A stretch of DNA of 64,000 nucleotides from positions 2,604,001 through 2,668,000 of the forward strand of contig NZ_CP044232.1 in the NCBI RefSeq assembly GCF_008727775.1, read 5' to 3'. Shown here one piece after another: positions 18,953-28,780 of the stretch. The DNA is from Microbacterium lushaniae. Lineage in GTDB: Bacteria; Actinomycetota; Actinomycetes; Actinomycetales; Microbacteriaceae. The notes beneath the pieces are model-generated. The model made no database searches and was not told the DNA's origin. It saw only the letters and a list, made by a program, of their open reading frames with translations. Numbering within the stretch: the stretch's first letter is position 1; each line of letters opens with the position of its first letter. The position numbers and the translations under genes are program-made.

Positions 18953-19954
18953 CTACTCGCGGACGGCGCGGAGGGTCGCCACCTGGTACAGCGCGACGGA
19001 TGCGGCGATGCCGGCGTTGAGCGACTCGGTGGTCGCCGAGATCGGGATGGAGACGACCTGGTCGCACGTCTCGGTGACCAGGCGCGACAGTCCCTTGCCC
19101 TCCGAGCCCACGACGATCACGACGGGCCGGTCGGCCAGCTCCAGTGCCGGCAGCGACACATCGCCGCCGCCGTCGAGTCCCAGGACGAACACGCCCTGCT
19201 TCTTGAACTCCTTCAGCGTGCTGGTGAGGTTCGCGGCGATCGCGACGGGGATGCGCGCGGCCGCGCCGGCGCTGGTCTTCCACGCCGCCGAGTTCACGCT
19301 CGCCGAGCGCCGCTGCGGGATGATGATGCCGTGCCCGCCGAACGCGGCCGTGGAGCGGATGATCGCGCCGAGGTTGCGCGGGTCGGTCACGCCGTCCAGC
19401 GCGACGAACAGCGGCGTCTGCCCCCGGTCGATGACCTGTTCGAGCAGGTCCTGCGGGTGTGCGTACTCGTACGGCGGGACCTTCAGCGCCACACCCTGGT
19501 GCACGCCGTCGAAGCCGGCCATGCGGTCGAGCTCGGGGCGCGTGACCTCCAGGACGGGGATCTCGCGATGGTTCGCGATCGACAGCATCTCCTTGACGCG
19601 GTCGTCCATCTCCACGCGCTGGGCGATGTAGAACGCGGTCGCGGGGATCTTTGCCCGCAGCGCCTCCAGCACCGAGTTGCGGCCGGTGACCGTCTCGGTG
19701 TCGTCGTCCTTCTTCGCCTTGGTCGAGCGGTTGGGGTTGCCGCCGCGGGCGGCGGAGCCACCGGGCTTGCGCGATCCGCCCGCCGCGGCATAGCGCTCGC
19801 TCGCGGCCTTGCGCTTGCCGGCGGGGTGCCAGGCGCGGTCCTCCGCCTTCGGGGTCGGCCCACGGCCCTCGAGGGACCGCTTGTTCTTGCCGCCCGTGCC
19901 CTTGGTGGGGCCCTTCTTGCCGCGCCCGGCGGACGGGTTTCCTGGCTTAGCCAT
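18953..19954 (-). CDS. rlmB: 23S rRNA (guanosine-2'-O-)-methyltransferase RlmB
   Basis: The 333-residue SpoU-family enzyme methylates the 2'-OH of a guanosine in 23S rRNA (G2251 in E. coli numbering). Motif 1 (DPRNLGAIIRST near residue 195), motif 2 (VVGSEGKGLS near residue 285) and motif 3 (SLNAGIAASVALY near residue 310) form the trefoil-knot SAM site. The first 85 residues are a Lys/Gly-rich basic extension, common in actinobacterial versions. Its start overlaps the cysS stop by 8 bp, a widely conserved pair. Confidence 0.95.
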   Translation of the reverse strand: MAKPGNPSAGRGKKGPTKGTGGKNKRSLEGRGPTPKAEDRAWHPAGKRKAASERYAAAGGSRKPGGSAARGGNPNRSTKAKKDDDTETVTGRNSVLEALRAKIPATAFYIAQRVEMDDRVKEMLSIANHREIPVLEVTRPELDRMAGFDGVHQGVALKVPPYEYAHPQDLLEQVIDRGQTPLFVALDGVTDPRNLGAIIRSTAAFGGHGIIIPQRRSASVNSAAWKTSAGAAARIPVAIAANLTSTLKEFKKQGVFVLGLDGGGDVSLPALELADRPVVIVVGSEGKGLSRLVTETCDQVVSIPISATTESLNAGIAASVALYQVATLRAVRE

Positions 19955-21368
19955 CGTTCAGACTCCAATGGGTCCCGGTGGGACCGTCTTCGAGGGCGAC
20001 ACCGGCCGCCGCGATCGCGTCGCGGATGCGGTCGGCTGCTGCCCAGTTCTTGTTCGCGCGGGCTTCCGCGCGCTGGTCGATGAGTGCGCGCAGCAGCCCG
20101 TCCAGGGCCGCGGCCGCGGCATCCGGGGCTGACGCGACGGCGTTGTCCGCCTCGAGGAGACCGAGGACGTCGAGCATCGCCGCCACAGCGCGCGACGCGG
20201 CGATCGCGCCTTCCCGGTCGCCGTCGTCGACGGCGACATTGCCCGAGCGCACGGTGTCGTGCACGACGGCCAGGGCCTGCGGCACGCCCAGGTCGTCGTC
20301 CATCGCCGCGGCGAACGCCTCCGGGACGCCGGCGGGCGCCGCCGCGACAGGGTCGCCCGCCGTCACGTGCAGCACGCGCTGACGGAAGGTGGTGATGCGA
20401 TCGAGCGCCGCCCGAGCCTCGGTGTACGACTCCGGCGTGAGATCCAGCGTCGAGCGGTAGTGAGCCGCGGCCAACGCGTACCGGACGACAAGGGGCTCGT
20501 GTTCGGCGAGCACGTCCTGGGCGAGGACGAAGTTGCCGAGCGACTTGGACATCTTCTGCCCGCCGACAGTGACCAGGCCGTTGTGCACCCAGTAGCGGGC
20601 GAACGCGTCACCGGCGGCAGCGGACTGCGCCAGCTCGTTCTCGTGGTGCGGGAAGCGCAGATCGAGGCCGCCGCCGTGGATGTCGAACTCGGGCCCGAGG
20701 TAGCGCCGCGACATGGCGGAGCACTCGATGTGCCAGCCCGGACGACCCTTGCCCCACGGCGACTCCCACGAGGCGCTCTCGGGCTCCCCCGGTTTGGCGC
20801 CCTTCCACAGTGCGAAATCGTGCGGGTCGCGCTTGCCGCGCGGGTCGGCGTCACCGGCCGGCTCCATCGCGTCGACAGACTGGCGGGTGAGCGCGCCGTA
20901 GGCGGGCCAGGAGCGGACGTCGAAGTACACGTCGCCGGCCGCATCCGAGTCGCCACCTGTGGCGTAGGCGTGACCTGCCTCGATCAGGCGCGCGATGAGC
21001 TCCTGCATCTGCGGGATCGACGCGGTCGCACGCGGCTCGTACGTGGGCGGCAGGATGCCCACGGCGGTGTACGCACGGGTGAACTCCTGCTCCATGCGGT
21101 AGGCCAGCGCCCACCACGCCTCGGAGTCGGTGGCGTTGGCGAGCACCTTGTCGTCGATGTCGGTGACGTTGCGGACGAAGGTGACCCGGCCGAACCGGTG
21201 AGCGAGCCAGCGGCGGAGGATGTCGAAAGCCAGCGCTGCGCGCACATGCCCGATGTGCGGGCCGGACTGCACCGTCGGCCCGCAGACGTAGATGGTGACG
21301 TGGCCGGGGTCGCCGGGAACGAAGTCGCGCAGCGCCTGCGCCTTCGTGTCATAGATCCGGACCGTCAC
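19947..21368 (-). CDS. cysS: Cysteinyl-tRNA synthetase
   Basis: The 473-residue class I synthetase has the HIGH motif as [10 protein letters not shown] near residue 36 and KMSKS in [11 protein letters not shown] near residue 269. The zinc ligands are Cys in YVCGPT, Cys in WHIECSAM and the His/Glu of FPHHENE. Length is normal. It charges tRNA-Cys and is cotranscribed with rlmB. It diverges from the EamA transporter gene. Confidence 0.98.
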   Translation of the reverse strand: MTVRIYDTKAQALRDFVPGDPGHVTIYVCGPTVQSGPHIGHVRAALAFDILRRWLAHRFGRVTFVRNVTDIDDKVLANATDSEAWWALAYRMEQEFTRAYTAVGILPPTYEPRATASIPQMQELIARLIEAGHAYATGGDSDAAGDVYFDVRSWPAYGALTRQSVDAMEPAGDADPRGKRDPHDFALWKGAKPGEPESASWESPWGKGRPGWHIECSAMSRRYLGPEFDIHGGGLDLRFPHHENELAQSAAAGDAFARYWVHNGLVTVGGQKMSKSLGNFVLAQDVLAEHEPLVVRYALAAAHYRSTLDLTPESYTEARAALDRITTFRQRVLHVTAGDPVAAAPAGVPEAFAAAMDDDLGVPQALAVVHDTVRSGNVAVDDGDREGAIAASRAVAAMLDVLGLLEADNAVASAPDAAAAALDGLLRALIDQRAEARANKNWAAADRIRDAIAAAGVALEDGPTGTHWSLNDG

Positions 21369-21447
21369 GGTCCCAGCCTACCGGCGGGCCTGCCGCACTC
21401 CGGCTGGGCGTGGTCGGCACACGGGGGCAGGCGGTAGAAAGGAACGC

Positions 21448-22371
21448 ATGTCCGCCGTCTTCGCCGTCCTCGCCGCGGCGGTCCTGTTCGGGACGACCGG
21501 CACGTCGCAGGCGCTGGGCCCCGACGACAGCACTCCCCTCGCGGTGGGCGTCGCCCGCCTGCTGGTCGGGGGCACGGTACTGGCCGTAGTCGGACTGGCC
21601 GTCGGCGCCCGCGCGCGGCGCCGGGCGCCGCATCCGCCGCCGGTGACGCCGCGGGCGGTGGCCCTTCTGGCGCTGACGGGAGTGAGCCTCGCGGCCTACC
21701 AGCCGCTGTTCTTCCTCGGTACCGAGCGCAACGGCGTGGCCGTGGGCACCGTCGTCGCGCTCGGGTCGGCACCCGTGCTGGCCGGGCTGTTCGAGTGGGC
21801 GCTCACGCGCCGCGTCCCCACGCTCACGTGGGCGGGTGCCACCGCGCTGGCCCTGGCCGGGGTCGCCCTGCTGGCGCTGGGCGGCAGCGGGCAGACGGGA
21901 GCGGACCCGGTCGGATTCGCCGCGTCGGTGGCCGCCGGCGCCACCTTCGCGATCATCGCCGTCGCCCAGCGACGCCTGTTCGACTCCGGGTGGAATCCGT
22001 TCAGCGTCGCCGGCGGCATGGGCGCGACCGCGGCGCTGGTCGCGGTGCTGTGCGTGCCGTTCGTCGACCTGCGGTGGGCGACGACCGGCAGCGGGCTGGT
22101 GATGTCCCTGTGGCTGGGCCTGGTCACGATCACGCTGGCGTACACCCTCTTCACGTGGGGGCTGCAGCGCCTCACCGCCGCCACGGCGGCCACCCTCACG
22201 CTGGGCGAGCCGCTCACCGCGGCGGTCCTGGGCATCGCGGTGCTGGGAGAGAAGCTGTCACTGGCGGCCGTGGGCGGCCTGGTCGTGCTCGGCTCCGGCC
22301 TCGTGCTGCTGGCGTGGGGGGCCCGCTCGGCCCGTGACCGGGCGTCCCACCCGGAGGAGGTGCGCGCATGA
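21448..22371 (+). CDS. EamA/DMT-family transporter
   Basis: The 307-residue protein has ten predicted membrane helices in two EamA repeats; LGTERNGVAVGTVVALGSAP and LTAATAATLTLGEPLTAAVL are the conserved helix 4 and helix 9 blocks. Members export amino acids or small metabolites; the substrate is not predictable. The GAAAGGA site lies just before ATG 21448. The stop overlaps the start of the acetyltransferase gene (ATGA), which suggests a linked detoxification or export role. Confidence 0.9.
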   Translation: MSAVFAVLAAAVLFGTTGTSQALGPDDSTPLAVGVARLLVGGTVLAVVGLAVGARARRRAPHPPPVTPRAVALLALTGVSLAAYQPLFFLGTERNGVAVGTVVALGSAPVLAGLFEWALTRRVPTLTWAGATALALAGVALLALGGSGQTGADPVGFAASVAAGATFAIIAVAQRRLFDSGWNPFSVAGGMGATAALVAVLCVPFVDLRWATTGSGLVMSLWLGLVTITLAYTLFTWGLQRLTAATAATLTLGEPLTAAVLGIAVLGEKLSLAAVGGLVVLGSGLVLLAWGARSARDRASHPEEVRA

Positions 22372-22826
22372 TCGCGATCACCATCGCCGACCTCGGCGAT
22401 CCGCGCACCCTCGCGCTGGTGTCGGCGCATCTGTCCGGCATGCGGGCTGCGTCCCCTCCGGACAGCGTCCACGCCCTCGAGGTGGGCGGTCTGCAGCATC
22501 CCGATGTGACGCTGTGGTCGGCGGAGGTCGAGGGCCGGATCGCCGGCATCGCGGCACTCTCCCGGCTGGACGACACCAGCGGTGAGGTCAAGTCGATGCG
22601 CGTGGATGATGCGTTCCTCGGCCGCGGCTTCGGGCGGGCGCTCCTGCGTCACGTCATGGGCGCCGCGCGCGAGCGCGGCATGACCGGCCTGTGGCTGGAG
22701 ACCGGCTCCACCGCCGAGTTCGACGCGGCACGGCGCCTGTACGAGAGTGAGGGCTTCACCCCGTGCGGCCCGTTCGGGGATTACCGGGCCGATCCCTTCT
22801 CGGTCTTCTTCACCCGGCCGCTCTGA
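22368..22826 (+). CDS. GNAT-family N-acetyltransferase
   Basis: The 152-residue protein has the GNAT core: GEVKSMRVDDAFLGRGFGRA near residue 70, with the acetyl-CoA loop R-G-x-G-x-A as GRGFGRA, then GLWLETGSTAEFDAARRLY and a C-terminal YESEGF block. It resembles the YafP/PhnO-like small-molecule acetyltransferases. Overlap of 4 bp with the transporter gene indicates coupled translation. The acceptor is unknown. Confidence 0.92.
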   Translation: MIAITIADLGDPRTLALVSAHLSGMRAASPPDSVHALEVGGLQHPDVTLWSAEVEGRIAGIAALSRLDDTSGEVKSMRVDDAFLGRGFGRALLRHVMGAARERGMTGLWLETGSTAEFDAARRLYESEGFTPCGPFGDYRADPFSVFFTRPL

Positions 22827-22836
22827 CCGCCCGGGA

Positions 22837-24045
22837 TCAGGCGGGGACGACCAGGGCGGTCGCGAACGCCGCGACGCCCTCCCCGCGCCCCGTGAACCCC
22901 AGGCCGTCCGTCGTGGTGGCGCTCACGGAGACCGGCGCGCCGCCGAGGGCCGCCGACAGCACGGCTTCGGCCTCCGCACGACGCCCGGAGAATCGCGGAC
23001 GGGCCGCCTGGACCTGCACCGCCACGTTGCCGATGCGCCACCCCGCCTCACCCGCGAGGGCCACCGTGCGCGCGAGGAAGGCCTCGGCGTGCGCACCGGA
23101 GTACTCCGGCCGGTCGGTGCCGAAGTGCGTGCCGATGTCACCCAGACCCGCCGCCGAGAGCACAGCGTCGACGATCGCATGGGCGATGACGTCGCCGTCG
23201 GAATGTCCCGACAGCGCGGGCTCTCCCGGCCACTCGAGGCCCGCCAGCCACAGTGTGCCCGCCGAGGAGAACGCGTGCACGTCGGTGCCGATGCCCACGC
23301 GCGGGACCGCGTCGTGGTGCTCCAGAGCCGCGCGGGTGAGCCCGGAGGGGGCGACCAGAGCGCGGGCGCGTTCGAGGTCGTCGGGCGTGGTGATCTTGAA
23401 CGCGCGCGTGTCGCCGGGAACGATCGCGACGGATGTTCCCGCCGCGGCCACCAGTGCGGCGTCGTCGGTGTATTCGCGGTCGGCGACGGCGTAGGCGCTG
23501 TCGATCACGACGCGCGCGAATCCTTGCGGGGTCTGCGCCGCGGCGAGCTGGGAGCGGTCCACGGCGGCCACGACGTCGGAGCCCTGCACCTGCTTCAGCG
23601 TGTCGACGACGGGGAGGGCGGGGACAACCGCGGGCACGCCGTCGGCGAGCGCGTCCAGCACCCGTACGAACACGTCCGGAGGCGTGAGGGCGCGAGCGGC
23701 ATCGTGCACGAGGACGAACTCCACGTCCGGCCACACCGCCGCCAAGCCCGCCGCGACCGACTCCTGTCGCGTCGCACCGCCGACGACGACGGATGCGAGG
23801 TCGCGTCGATCTCCGGACGCCGCGAGCACCTCGGTCAGCGCGTCTCCCTCACGCCCGGCGGGAGCCACCACGATCACCTGGGCCGAAGGAGCTGCGAACA
23901 CACCGTCCAGCGCGTGGCGCAGGACGGTGTGACGATCGATGCCGACGAACGCCTTCGGCGAGTTCGCACCCAGCCGCGTTCCGGAGCCGGCGGCGACGAC
24001 GAGGATGGCGATACGGGGAACCGGCGTGATGCTCACGGCCCCCAC
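22837..24045 (-). CDS. ispDF: Bifunctional IspD/IspF enzyme of the MEP isoprenoid pathway
   Basis: The 402-residue fusion has an IspD domain (residues about 8-230; [27 protein letters not shown]) that makes CDP-methylerythritol, and an IspF domain (residues about 245-402; [23 protein letters not shown]) that makes the cyclodiphosphate. Metal-binding Asp and His of IspF are visible in TDVHAF. Two GTG starts (24045, 24036) are possible. It lies 15 bp after carD on the same strand, a common actinobacterial order. Confidence 0.97.
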   Translation of the reverse strand: MGAVSITPVPRIAILVVAAGSGTRLGANSPKAFVGIDRHTVLRHALDGVFAAPSAQVIVVAPAGREGDALTEVLAASGDRRDLASVVVGGATRQESVAAGLAAVWPDVEFVLVHDAARALTPPDVFVRVLDALADGVPAVVPALPVVDTLKQVQGSDVVAAVDRSQLAAAQTPQGFARVVIDSAYAVADREYTDDAALVAAAGTSVAIVPGDTRAFKITTPDDLERARALVAPSGLTRAALEHHDAVPRVGIGTDVHAFSSAGTLWLAGLEWPGEPALSGHSDGDVIAHAIVDAVLSAAGLGDIGTHFGTDRPEYSGAHAEAFLARTVALAGEAGWRIGNVAVQVQAARPRFSGRRAEAEAVLSAALGGAPVSVSATTTDGLGFTGRGEGVAAFATALVVPA

Positions 24046-24060
24046 GCTAGCGCGGCAGTG

Positions 24061-24543
24061 TCAGGAAGCGAGCACTTCGTCGAGGACGACGCCGGCGCGC
24101 TCCTCGTCGGTCTTCTCGGCGAGAGCCAGCTCGGACACGAGGATCTGGCGGGCCTTGGCGAGCATGCGCTTCTCACCGGCCGACAGGCCGCGGTCCTGGT
24201 CACGGCGCCACAGGTCGCGCACGACCTCGCTCACCTTGATGACGTCACCGGAGGCGAGCTTCTCGAGGTTCGCCTTGTACCGGCGCGACCAGTTCGTGGG
24301 CTCTTCCGTGAACGGTGCGCGCAGCACTTCGAAGACCTTGTCGAGACCTTCTTTGCCGATCACGTCGCGAACGCCGACCAGGTCGACGTTCTCAGCGGGA
24401 ACCTCGATGATGAGATCACCCTGCGTGACGTTGAGCTTCAAGTACTTCTTCGTCTCGCCGCGGATGATGCGGTCTTTGACTTCGATGATCGTGGCCGCCC
24501 CGTGATGGGGGTACACAACGGTCTCGCCAACCTCAAAAAGCAT
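24061..24543 (-). CDS. carD: CarD-family transcription regulator
   Basis: The 160-residue protein is close to the length of mycobacterial CarD and opens [18 protein letters not shown], the RNA-polymerase-interacting domain. The C-terminal helical DNA-binding part includes [17 protein letters not shown] and a conserved Trp in [13 protein letters not shown]. It binds the polymerase beta subunit and stabilises the open promoter complex. ATG 24543 follows AAAGGACCTAACTG. Confidence 0.96.
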   Translation of the reverse strand: MLFEVGETVVYPHHGAATIIEVKDRIIRGETKKYLKLNVTQGDLIIEVPAENVDLVGVRDVIGKEGLDKVFEVLRAPFTEEPTNWSRRYKANLEKLASGDVIKVSEVVRDLWRRDQDRGLSAGEKRMLAKARQILVSELALAEKTDEERAGVVLDEVLAS

Positions 24544-24698
24544 GCAGTTAGGTCCTTTCGGCAACGTCTAGGATACCACAGCGCGCGATGCTGTAAGGTT
24601 CTCCGCCCTCCGGGCCGCTCGGCACGGGACCGGCGTGGAACGCGGCGGCGGACCCCATAGAATGCTGAGGAAGCTCGTCTGCTCCACCGGGAGGAACT

Positions 24699-25178
24699 GT
24701 GAAACCGCGCCTCATCGCGTCTGCCGCACTGGGCGTCGCCGTTCTCCTCGGAGCAACCGGCTGTGCGTTCATCACCCCGCAGGCCACGACCATCGCGTAT
24801 TCACCCGCTGATGGCGTCAACATCCCCGACTCCGGTCCGCTCAAGGTCCGCAACGTCCTCATCGTGAGCGAGGGCGACGGCGAGGCGGGCAACATGATCG
24901 CCGCGATCGTCAACGAGACCGACGACGCCCACACGCTCAACATCGAGCTGGGCGAAGGCGCGGCGGTGGAGAAGGCGACCGTGCGCGTGCCGGCCAACTC
25001 GACCCTGAGCCTGGGCAACCCCTCCGACGACACTCCCCCGCTGGAGCTGGAGAACATCGAGGGTCCGGCCGGCTCAACCGTTCCGGTCTACTTCCAGTCG
25101 GGCGATTCGGAGGGCGTGCTGTACGAGGTGCCCGTCCTGGACGGCGCCCTGGACTACTACAACGAACTCCTCCCCTGA
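24699..25178 (+). CDS. Putative lipoprotein
   Basis: The 159-residue protein has a signal sequence with lipobox (LLGATGCAF, Cys near residue 22) and a beta-rich mature part with VRNVLIVSEGDGEAGNMIAA. Similar short lipoproteins lie next to carD or senX3-regX3 in related genomes, but their role is unknown. The GTG start follows GGGAGGAACT. It stands between divergent carD and the converging response regulator. Confidence 0.75.
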   Translation: MKPRLIASAALGVAVLLGATGCAFITPQATTIAYSPADGVNIPDSGPLKVRNVLIVSEGDGEAGNMIAAIVNETDDAHTLNIELGEGAAVEKATVRVPANSTLSLGNPSDDTPPLELENIEGPAGSTVPVYFQSGDSEGVLYEVPVLDGALDYYNELLP

Positions 25179-25208
25179 CCACAGGCCGGCCATGTGTGAC
25201 CGGAGCGC

Positions 25209-25892
25209 TCAGCCCTCGAAGCGGTAACCCAGTCCGCGCACGGTGACGAGCATGCGCGGGTCGCTGGGATCGGACTCGATCCGCGAGCGGATCCGCTTGA
25301 CGTGCACGTCCAGCGTCTTGGTGTCGCCGAAATAGTCCGCCCCCCACACCCGGTCGATCAGCTGCCCCCGGGTCAGGACCCGTCCCGCGTTGCGCATGAG
25401 CACCTCCAGGAGCTCGAACTCCTTGAGGGGCATGTTGATCTCGGTGCCGTCGACGGCGACCGAGTGGCGGTCGATGTCGAGGGTCACCCGCCCGCCGGTG
25501 AGGATGCGGTCATCCAGGGCGGCGTCGTTCTGGGCGTAGCGGCGCAGCACGGCCCGCATGCGCGCGAGCAGCTCACGGGCCGAGTAAGGCTTGGTGACGT
25601 AGTCGTCGGCACCGAGTTCGAGCCCCACGACGATGTCGACCTCGGAATCCTTCGCCGTCAGCATGATGATGGGCACGCTCGAGGTGGCGCGCAGCTGCCG
25701 GCACACCTCGGTGCCCGGCATCCCGGGCAGCATGAGATCCAGCAGCACGATGTCGGCCCCGCGCTCGCGGAAGGCGGTGAGGGCATGGCTCCCGTCGCCG
25801 GCGATCTCCACCTCGTACCCCTCGCGGCGCAGCAGGTAAGCCAGGGGGTCGGCCAGATCCGGCTCGTCCTCGACGATCAGCACACGGCTCAT
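25209..25892 (-). CDS. regX3: Response regulator of phosphate starvation, RegX3/PhoP type
   Basis: The 227-residue OmpR-family regulator has a receiver domain (acidic pocket in IVEDEPD, phospho-acceptor Asp in LLDLMLPG near residue 52, Lys in YVTKPY) and a winged-helix domain ending VTVRGLGYRFEG. It should bind PHO boxes such as those upstream of pstS. Its start overlaps the kinase gene by 4 bp. Confidence 0.93.
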   Translation of the reverse strand: MSRVLIVEDEPDLADPLAYLLRREGYEVEIAGDGSHALTAFRERGADIVLLDLMLPGMPGTEVCRQLRATSSVPIIMLTAKDSEVDIVVGLELGADDYVTKPYSARELLARMRAVLRRYAQNDAALDDRILTGGRVTLDIDRHSVAVDGTEINMPLKEFELLEVLMRNAGRVLTRGQLIDRVWGADYFGDTKTLDVHVKRIRSRIESDPSDPRMLVTVRGLGYRFEG

Positions 25893-27103
25893 GCGGAACC
25901 CCTCTCGATGGGCGTGGGGCGGGTGAGGACACTCCGGCGGCGATCCTTGCGCGCGGGGCTCGGCGGCGGCGGGTCACTCTCGGGCGTCGCAGCCGGGAGG
26001 CGGACGGTGAAGGTGGATCCGCGGCCGGGCGCCGACCACAGTCGCACCTCCCCGCCGTGGCGCTGCACGGCGTGCTTGACGATCGACAGGCCCAGCCCCG
26101 TGCCGCCGGTGCTGCGCGAGCGTGCCTGGTCGGCGCGGTAGAAGCGCTCGAAGATACGCTGCTGCTCGGCCTCGGGGATGCCGATGCCGCGGTCGGTGAC
26201 GGCGATCTCCACGACGCCCTCGATCTCCTTCACACCCACGCCCACGCTCGACCCGGCCGGCGAATAGGCGATGGCGTTGGCGATGAGGTTGCCCACCGCC
26301 TCGGAGAGCACCTGGGCGTCGCCGCGCACGTGCAGGCCGCGCGTTCCCCCGCGGACGATCGTCACGGAGGCCGAGTCGGCCTGCAGCGCGTGGGACTCCA
26401 CGGCGCTGGTGACCACCTCGTCGACGGACACGTCGCGCACCTCCCGCAGCTCATCGGAGGCCTGCAGGCGCGACAGGCTCATGATCCGCGCGGTGAGGGC
26501 GGCCAACCGGGCAGCCTCCGCCGTCAGCCGGGCGGCGAAGATGCGCACCTGCGCCGGGTCGTCGGCGGCCATCTCGATCGCCTCCGACAGCAGGCTCACC
26601 GCCCCGACGGGTGTCTTCAGTTCGTGACTGGTGTTGGCCACGAAATCGCGGCGCATCTCCTCGACACGCTCCTGCTCGGTGATGTCGCGGAGCACCACGA
26701 GCGTCAGGCGCGGGGAGATGCTCGTCGCGCGCGCCGACACCAGCCGCGGCTCGGCCGGCGCCGGGCCGCGCCGCAGCCGGAGGTTCCGCACCACCGGGGC
26801 ACCGGTGTCCCGCGCGGCACGCGCCACATGGCGCAGCTCCTCACCGGGGATCACCTCCCCGACGCGGACGCCGAAGACCTCGACGGGCGCGGAGGCCGCG
26901 AGCACGGTCGAGGAGGCGTCAGACACGAACGCCGGATCATCCATCGCCCGCAGCACCAGCGTCACCCCGTCGGGGACGTGCGACGACGTCTCGGCGCGCT
27001 GGCGATCCCGCACGCGGAACGCGTAGGCGATGAGGAGGACGACGGAGCCGCCGACGATGACTCCCAGGATGAGAGCCAGCAGCACGAGCTGCGTTCGATC
27101 CAT
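25889..27103 (-). CDS. senX3: Phosphate-sensing histidine kinase, SenX3/PhoR type
   Basis: The 404-residue protein has one N-terminal membrane helix (residues 6-28), a PAS-like region (about 50-140), a dimerisation domain with NTSHELKTPVGAVSLL near residue 160, and an ATPase domain with N-box GNLIANAIAYS, F-box FERFYRAD and G-box GGTGLGLSI. Like SenX3 it lacks a long extracellular sensor and probably reads phosphate through the Pst transporter and PhoU. It diverges from phoU and shares their 167-bp promoter region. Confidence 0.93.
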   Translation of the reverse strand: MDRTQLVLLALILGVIVGGSVVLLIAYAFRVRDRQRAETSSHVPDGVTLVLRAMDDPAFVSDASSTVLAASAPVEVFGVRVGEVIPGEELRHVARAARDTGAPVVRNLRLRRGPAPAEPRLVSARATSISPRLTLVVLRDITEQERVEEMRRDFVANTSHELKTPVGAVSLLSEAIEMAADDPAQVRIFAARLTAEAARLAALTARIMSLSRLQASDELREVRDVSVDEVVTSAVESHALQADSASVTIVRGGTRGLHVRGDAQVLSEAVGNLIANAIAYSPAGSSVGVGVKEIEGVVEIAVTDRGIGIPEAEQQRIFERFYRADQARSRSTGGTGLGLSIVKHAVQRHGGEVRLWSAPGRGSTFTVRLPAATPESDPPPPSPARKDRRRSVLTRPTPIERGSA

Positions 27104-27270
27104 GCCACCAGCGTACGGGCGCGCACCCGTTGCGTCAGGCCGTCCCCGCGGCCTGACCGCGGCGCGGGATACTATTCACTCGCACGGCACCGTCCGTTCA
27201 CCTTCGCCCGGAAGGATCGGCGAGGTGGCAGCACGCGCGTGCCGTGCCGCGAATCAGGAAGGGTACTGCG

Positions 27271-27945
27271 ATGCGCGAAGTGTTCCATCAGTCGCTCGAG
27301 GACGTGCAGAATCGTCTGGTCGAGATCGCCGAGCTGGTGACGGTGGCCATCGACGGCGCCACGCGCGCGTTCTCCACGAGCGACGTCACACTGGCCGAAG
27401 AGGTCATCGAGGCCGACCGCATCATCGACGAGAAGGCCGTCGCCCTCGACGAGCTGGCCATCGAGATCCTCGCGCGCCAGCAGCCCGTTGCCCGCGACCT
27501 GCGCATCGTGGTCACGGCGCTGCGGGTCAGCGCATCACTGGAGCGGATGGGCGACATGGCCGAGCACATCGCCCAGCTCGCCCGCTCGCGCTTCCCTGAG
27601 CGGGCCATCCCCAAGGGCCTGAAGGGCACCTTCAAGCGGATGGGCGAGCTCGACGTCTCCGTGGCGCGCAAGCTGACCGAGCTGCTGCGCACGGAGGACC
27701 TGCGCCTGGCCGAGGAGATCCGCAACGACGACGACGCCATCGACGAGCTGCACGTCAGCGTTTTCGAGAAGGTCCTCGGCGACAACTGGAAGGGCGAGGC
27801 GATGGCGACCGTGGACGCGACGCTCGCCAGCCGCTACCACGAGCGCTTCGCCGACCACGCCGAGTCGGTCGCGAAGAAGGTCGTCTACCTCGCCACCGGC
27901 GACTGGAGCGCCGACCCGCAGACGCTCGAGGCCTTCGCCGAGTAA
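27271..27945 (+). CDS. phoU: Phosphate-signalling protein PhoU
   Basis: The 224-residue protein has two PhoU helical repeats, each with the acidic metal-binding pattern (EVIEADRIIDEKAVALDE near residue 45 and EIRNDDDAIDELH near residue 150). It links the Pst transporter to the SenX3 kinase and keeps the system off at high phosphate. ATG 27271 follows GGAAGGGTACTGCG. A GTTCACC PHO half-site lies at 27195-27201 in the shared promoter, so RegX3 may control it. Confidence 0.95.
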   Translation: MREVFHQSLEDVQNRLVEIAELVTVAIDGATRAFSTSDVTLAEEVIEADRIIDEKAVALDELAIEILARQQPVARDLRIVVTALRVSASLERMGDMAEHIAQLARSRFPERAIPKGLKGTFKRMGELDVSVARKLTELLRTEDLRLAEEIRNDDDAIDELHVSVFEKVLGDNWKGEAMATVDATLASRYHERFADHAESVAKKVVYLATGDWSADPQTLEAFAE

Positions 27946-27961
27946 TCCCCGGCCGGGGCTC

Positions 27962-28711
27962 TCAGCCCTTGCCCTGCGCGGCGACGGCGGCGGCGCCGGC
28001 GGCTGCGGCTTCGGGGTCCAGGTACTCGCCGGGACCCAGCGGCAGGAGATCCGCCCCCAGCCGGTAGACCAGCGGGATGCCGGTGGGAATGTTCAGCGCG
28101 GCGATGTCCTCGTCGCTGATCCCGTCGAGATGCTTCACCAGGCCGCGGAGCGAGTTGCCGTGCGCGGTCACCAGCACGGTCTTGCCTTCACGCAGATCGG
28201 GCACGATCTCCGCTTCCCAGTAGGGCAGCATGCGCTCGATCACGAGCTTGAGCGACTCGGTGTCGGGAACCTGGCCGTCGATGCCCGCGTAACGGGGGTC
28301 GCCGACCTGGCTGTAGGGGTCGTCGGCGGGCAGGGGCGGCGGCGGCACGTCGAACGAGCGGCGCCACAGCATGAACTGCTCATTGCCGAACTCCTCGAGC
28401 GTCTGCGCCTTGTCCTTGCCCTGCAGCGCGCCGTAGTGCCGCTCGTTGAGCCGCCACGAGCGCTTGACCGGGATCCACAGGCGGTCGGCGGTATCCAGCG
28501 CGATGTTCGCCGTCTGGATGGCACGGCTGAGCACCGAGGTGTGCAGGATGTCGGGCAGCAACCCCGCCTCGGCGAGCAGCTCGCCGCCGCGCGCGGCCTC
28601 CGCCTTACCCTGGTCGGTGAGACGCACGTCCACCCATCCCGTGAACTGGTTGGTCTTGTTCCACTCGCTCTGGCCGTGGCGGAGCAGGATCAAGGTGTAG
28701 GGCGCGCTCAT
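27962..28711 (-). CDS. gpmA: 2,3-bisphosphoglycerate-dependent phosphoglycerate mutase
   Basis: The 249-residue glycolytic enzyme has the catalytic [10 protein letters not shown] (phospho-His near residue 11), the LSRAIQTA block near residue 60, [12 protein letters not shown] near residue 90 and the second histidine in [11 protein letters not shown] near residue 183. The length is normal apart from an Ala-rich tail. It converges on phoU with a 16-bp gap. Confidence 0.97.
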   Translation of the reverse strand: MSAPYTLILLRHGQSEWNKTNQFTGWVDVRLTDQGKAEAARGGELLAEAGLLPDILHTSVLSRAIQTANIALDTADRLWIPVKRSWRLNERHYGALQGKDKAQTLEEFGNEQFMLWRRSFDVPPPPLPADDPYSQVGDPRYAGIDGQVPDTESLKLVIERMLPYWEAEIVPDLREGKTVLVTAHGNSLRGLVKHLDGISDEDIAALNIPTGIPLVYRLGADLLPLGPGEYLDPEAAAAGAAAVAAQGKG

Positions 28712-28780
28712 GCCGCCATCCTACCGACCGGTTCCGCCGCCATCAGGGGCCTCCCGTGCAGTGCTGGCATCATGGGGTGA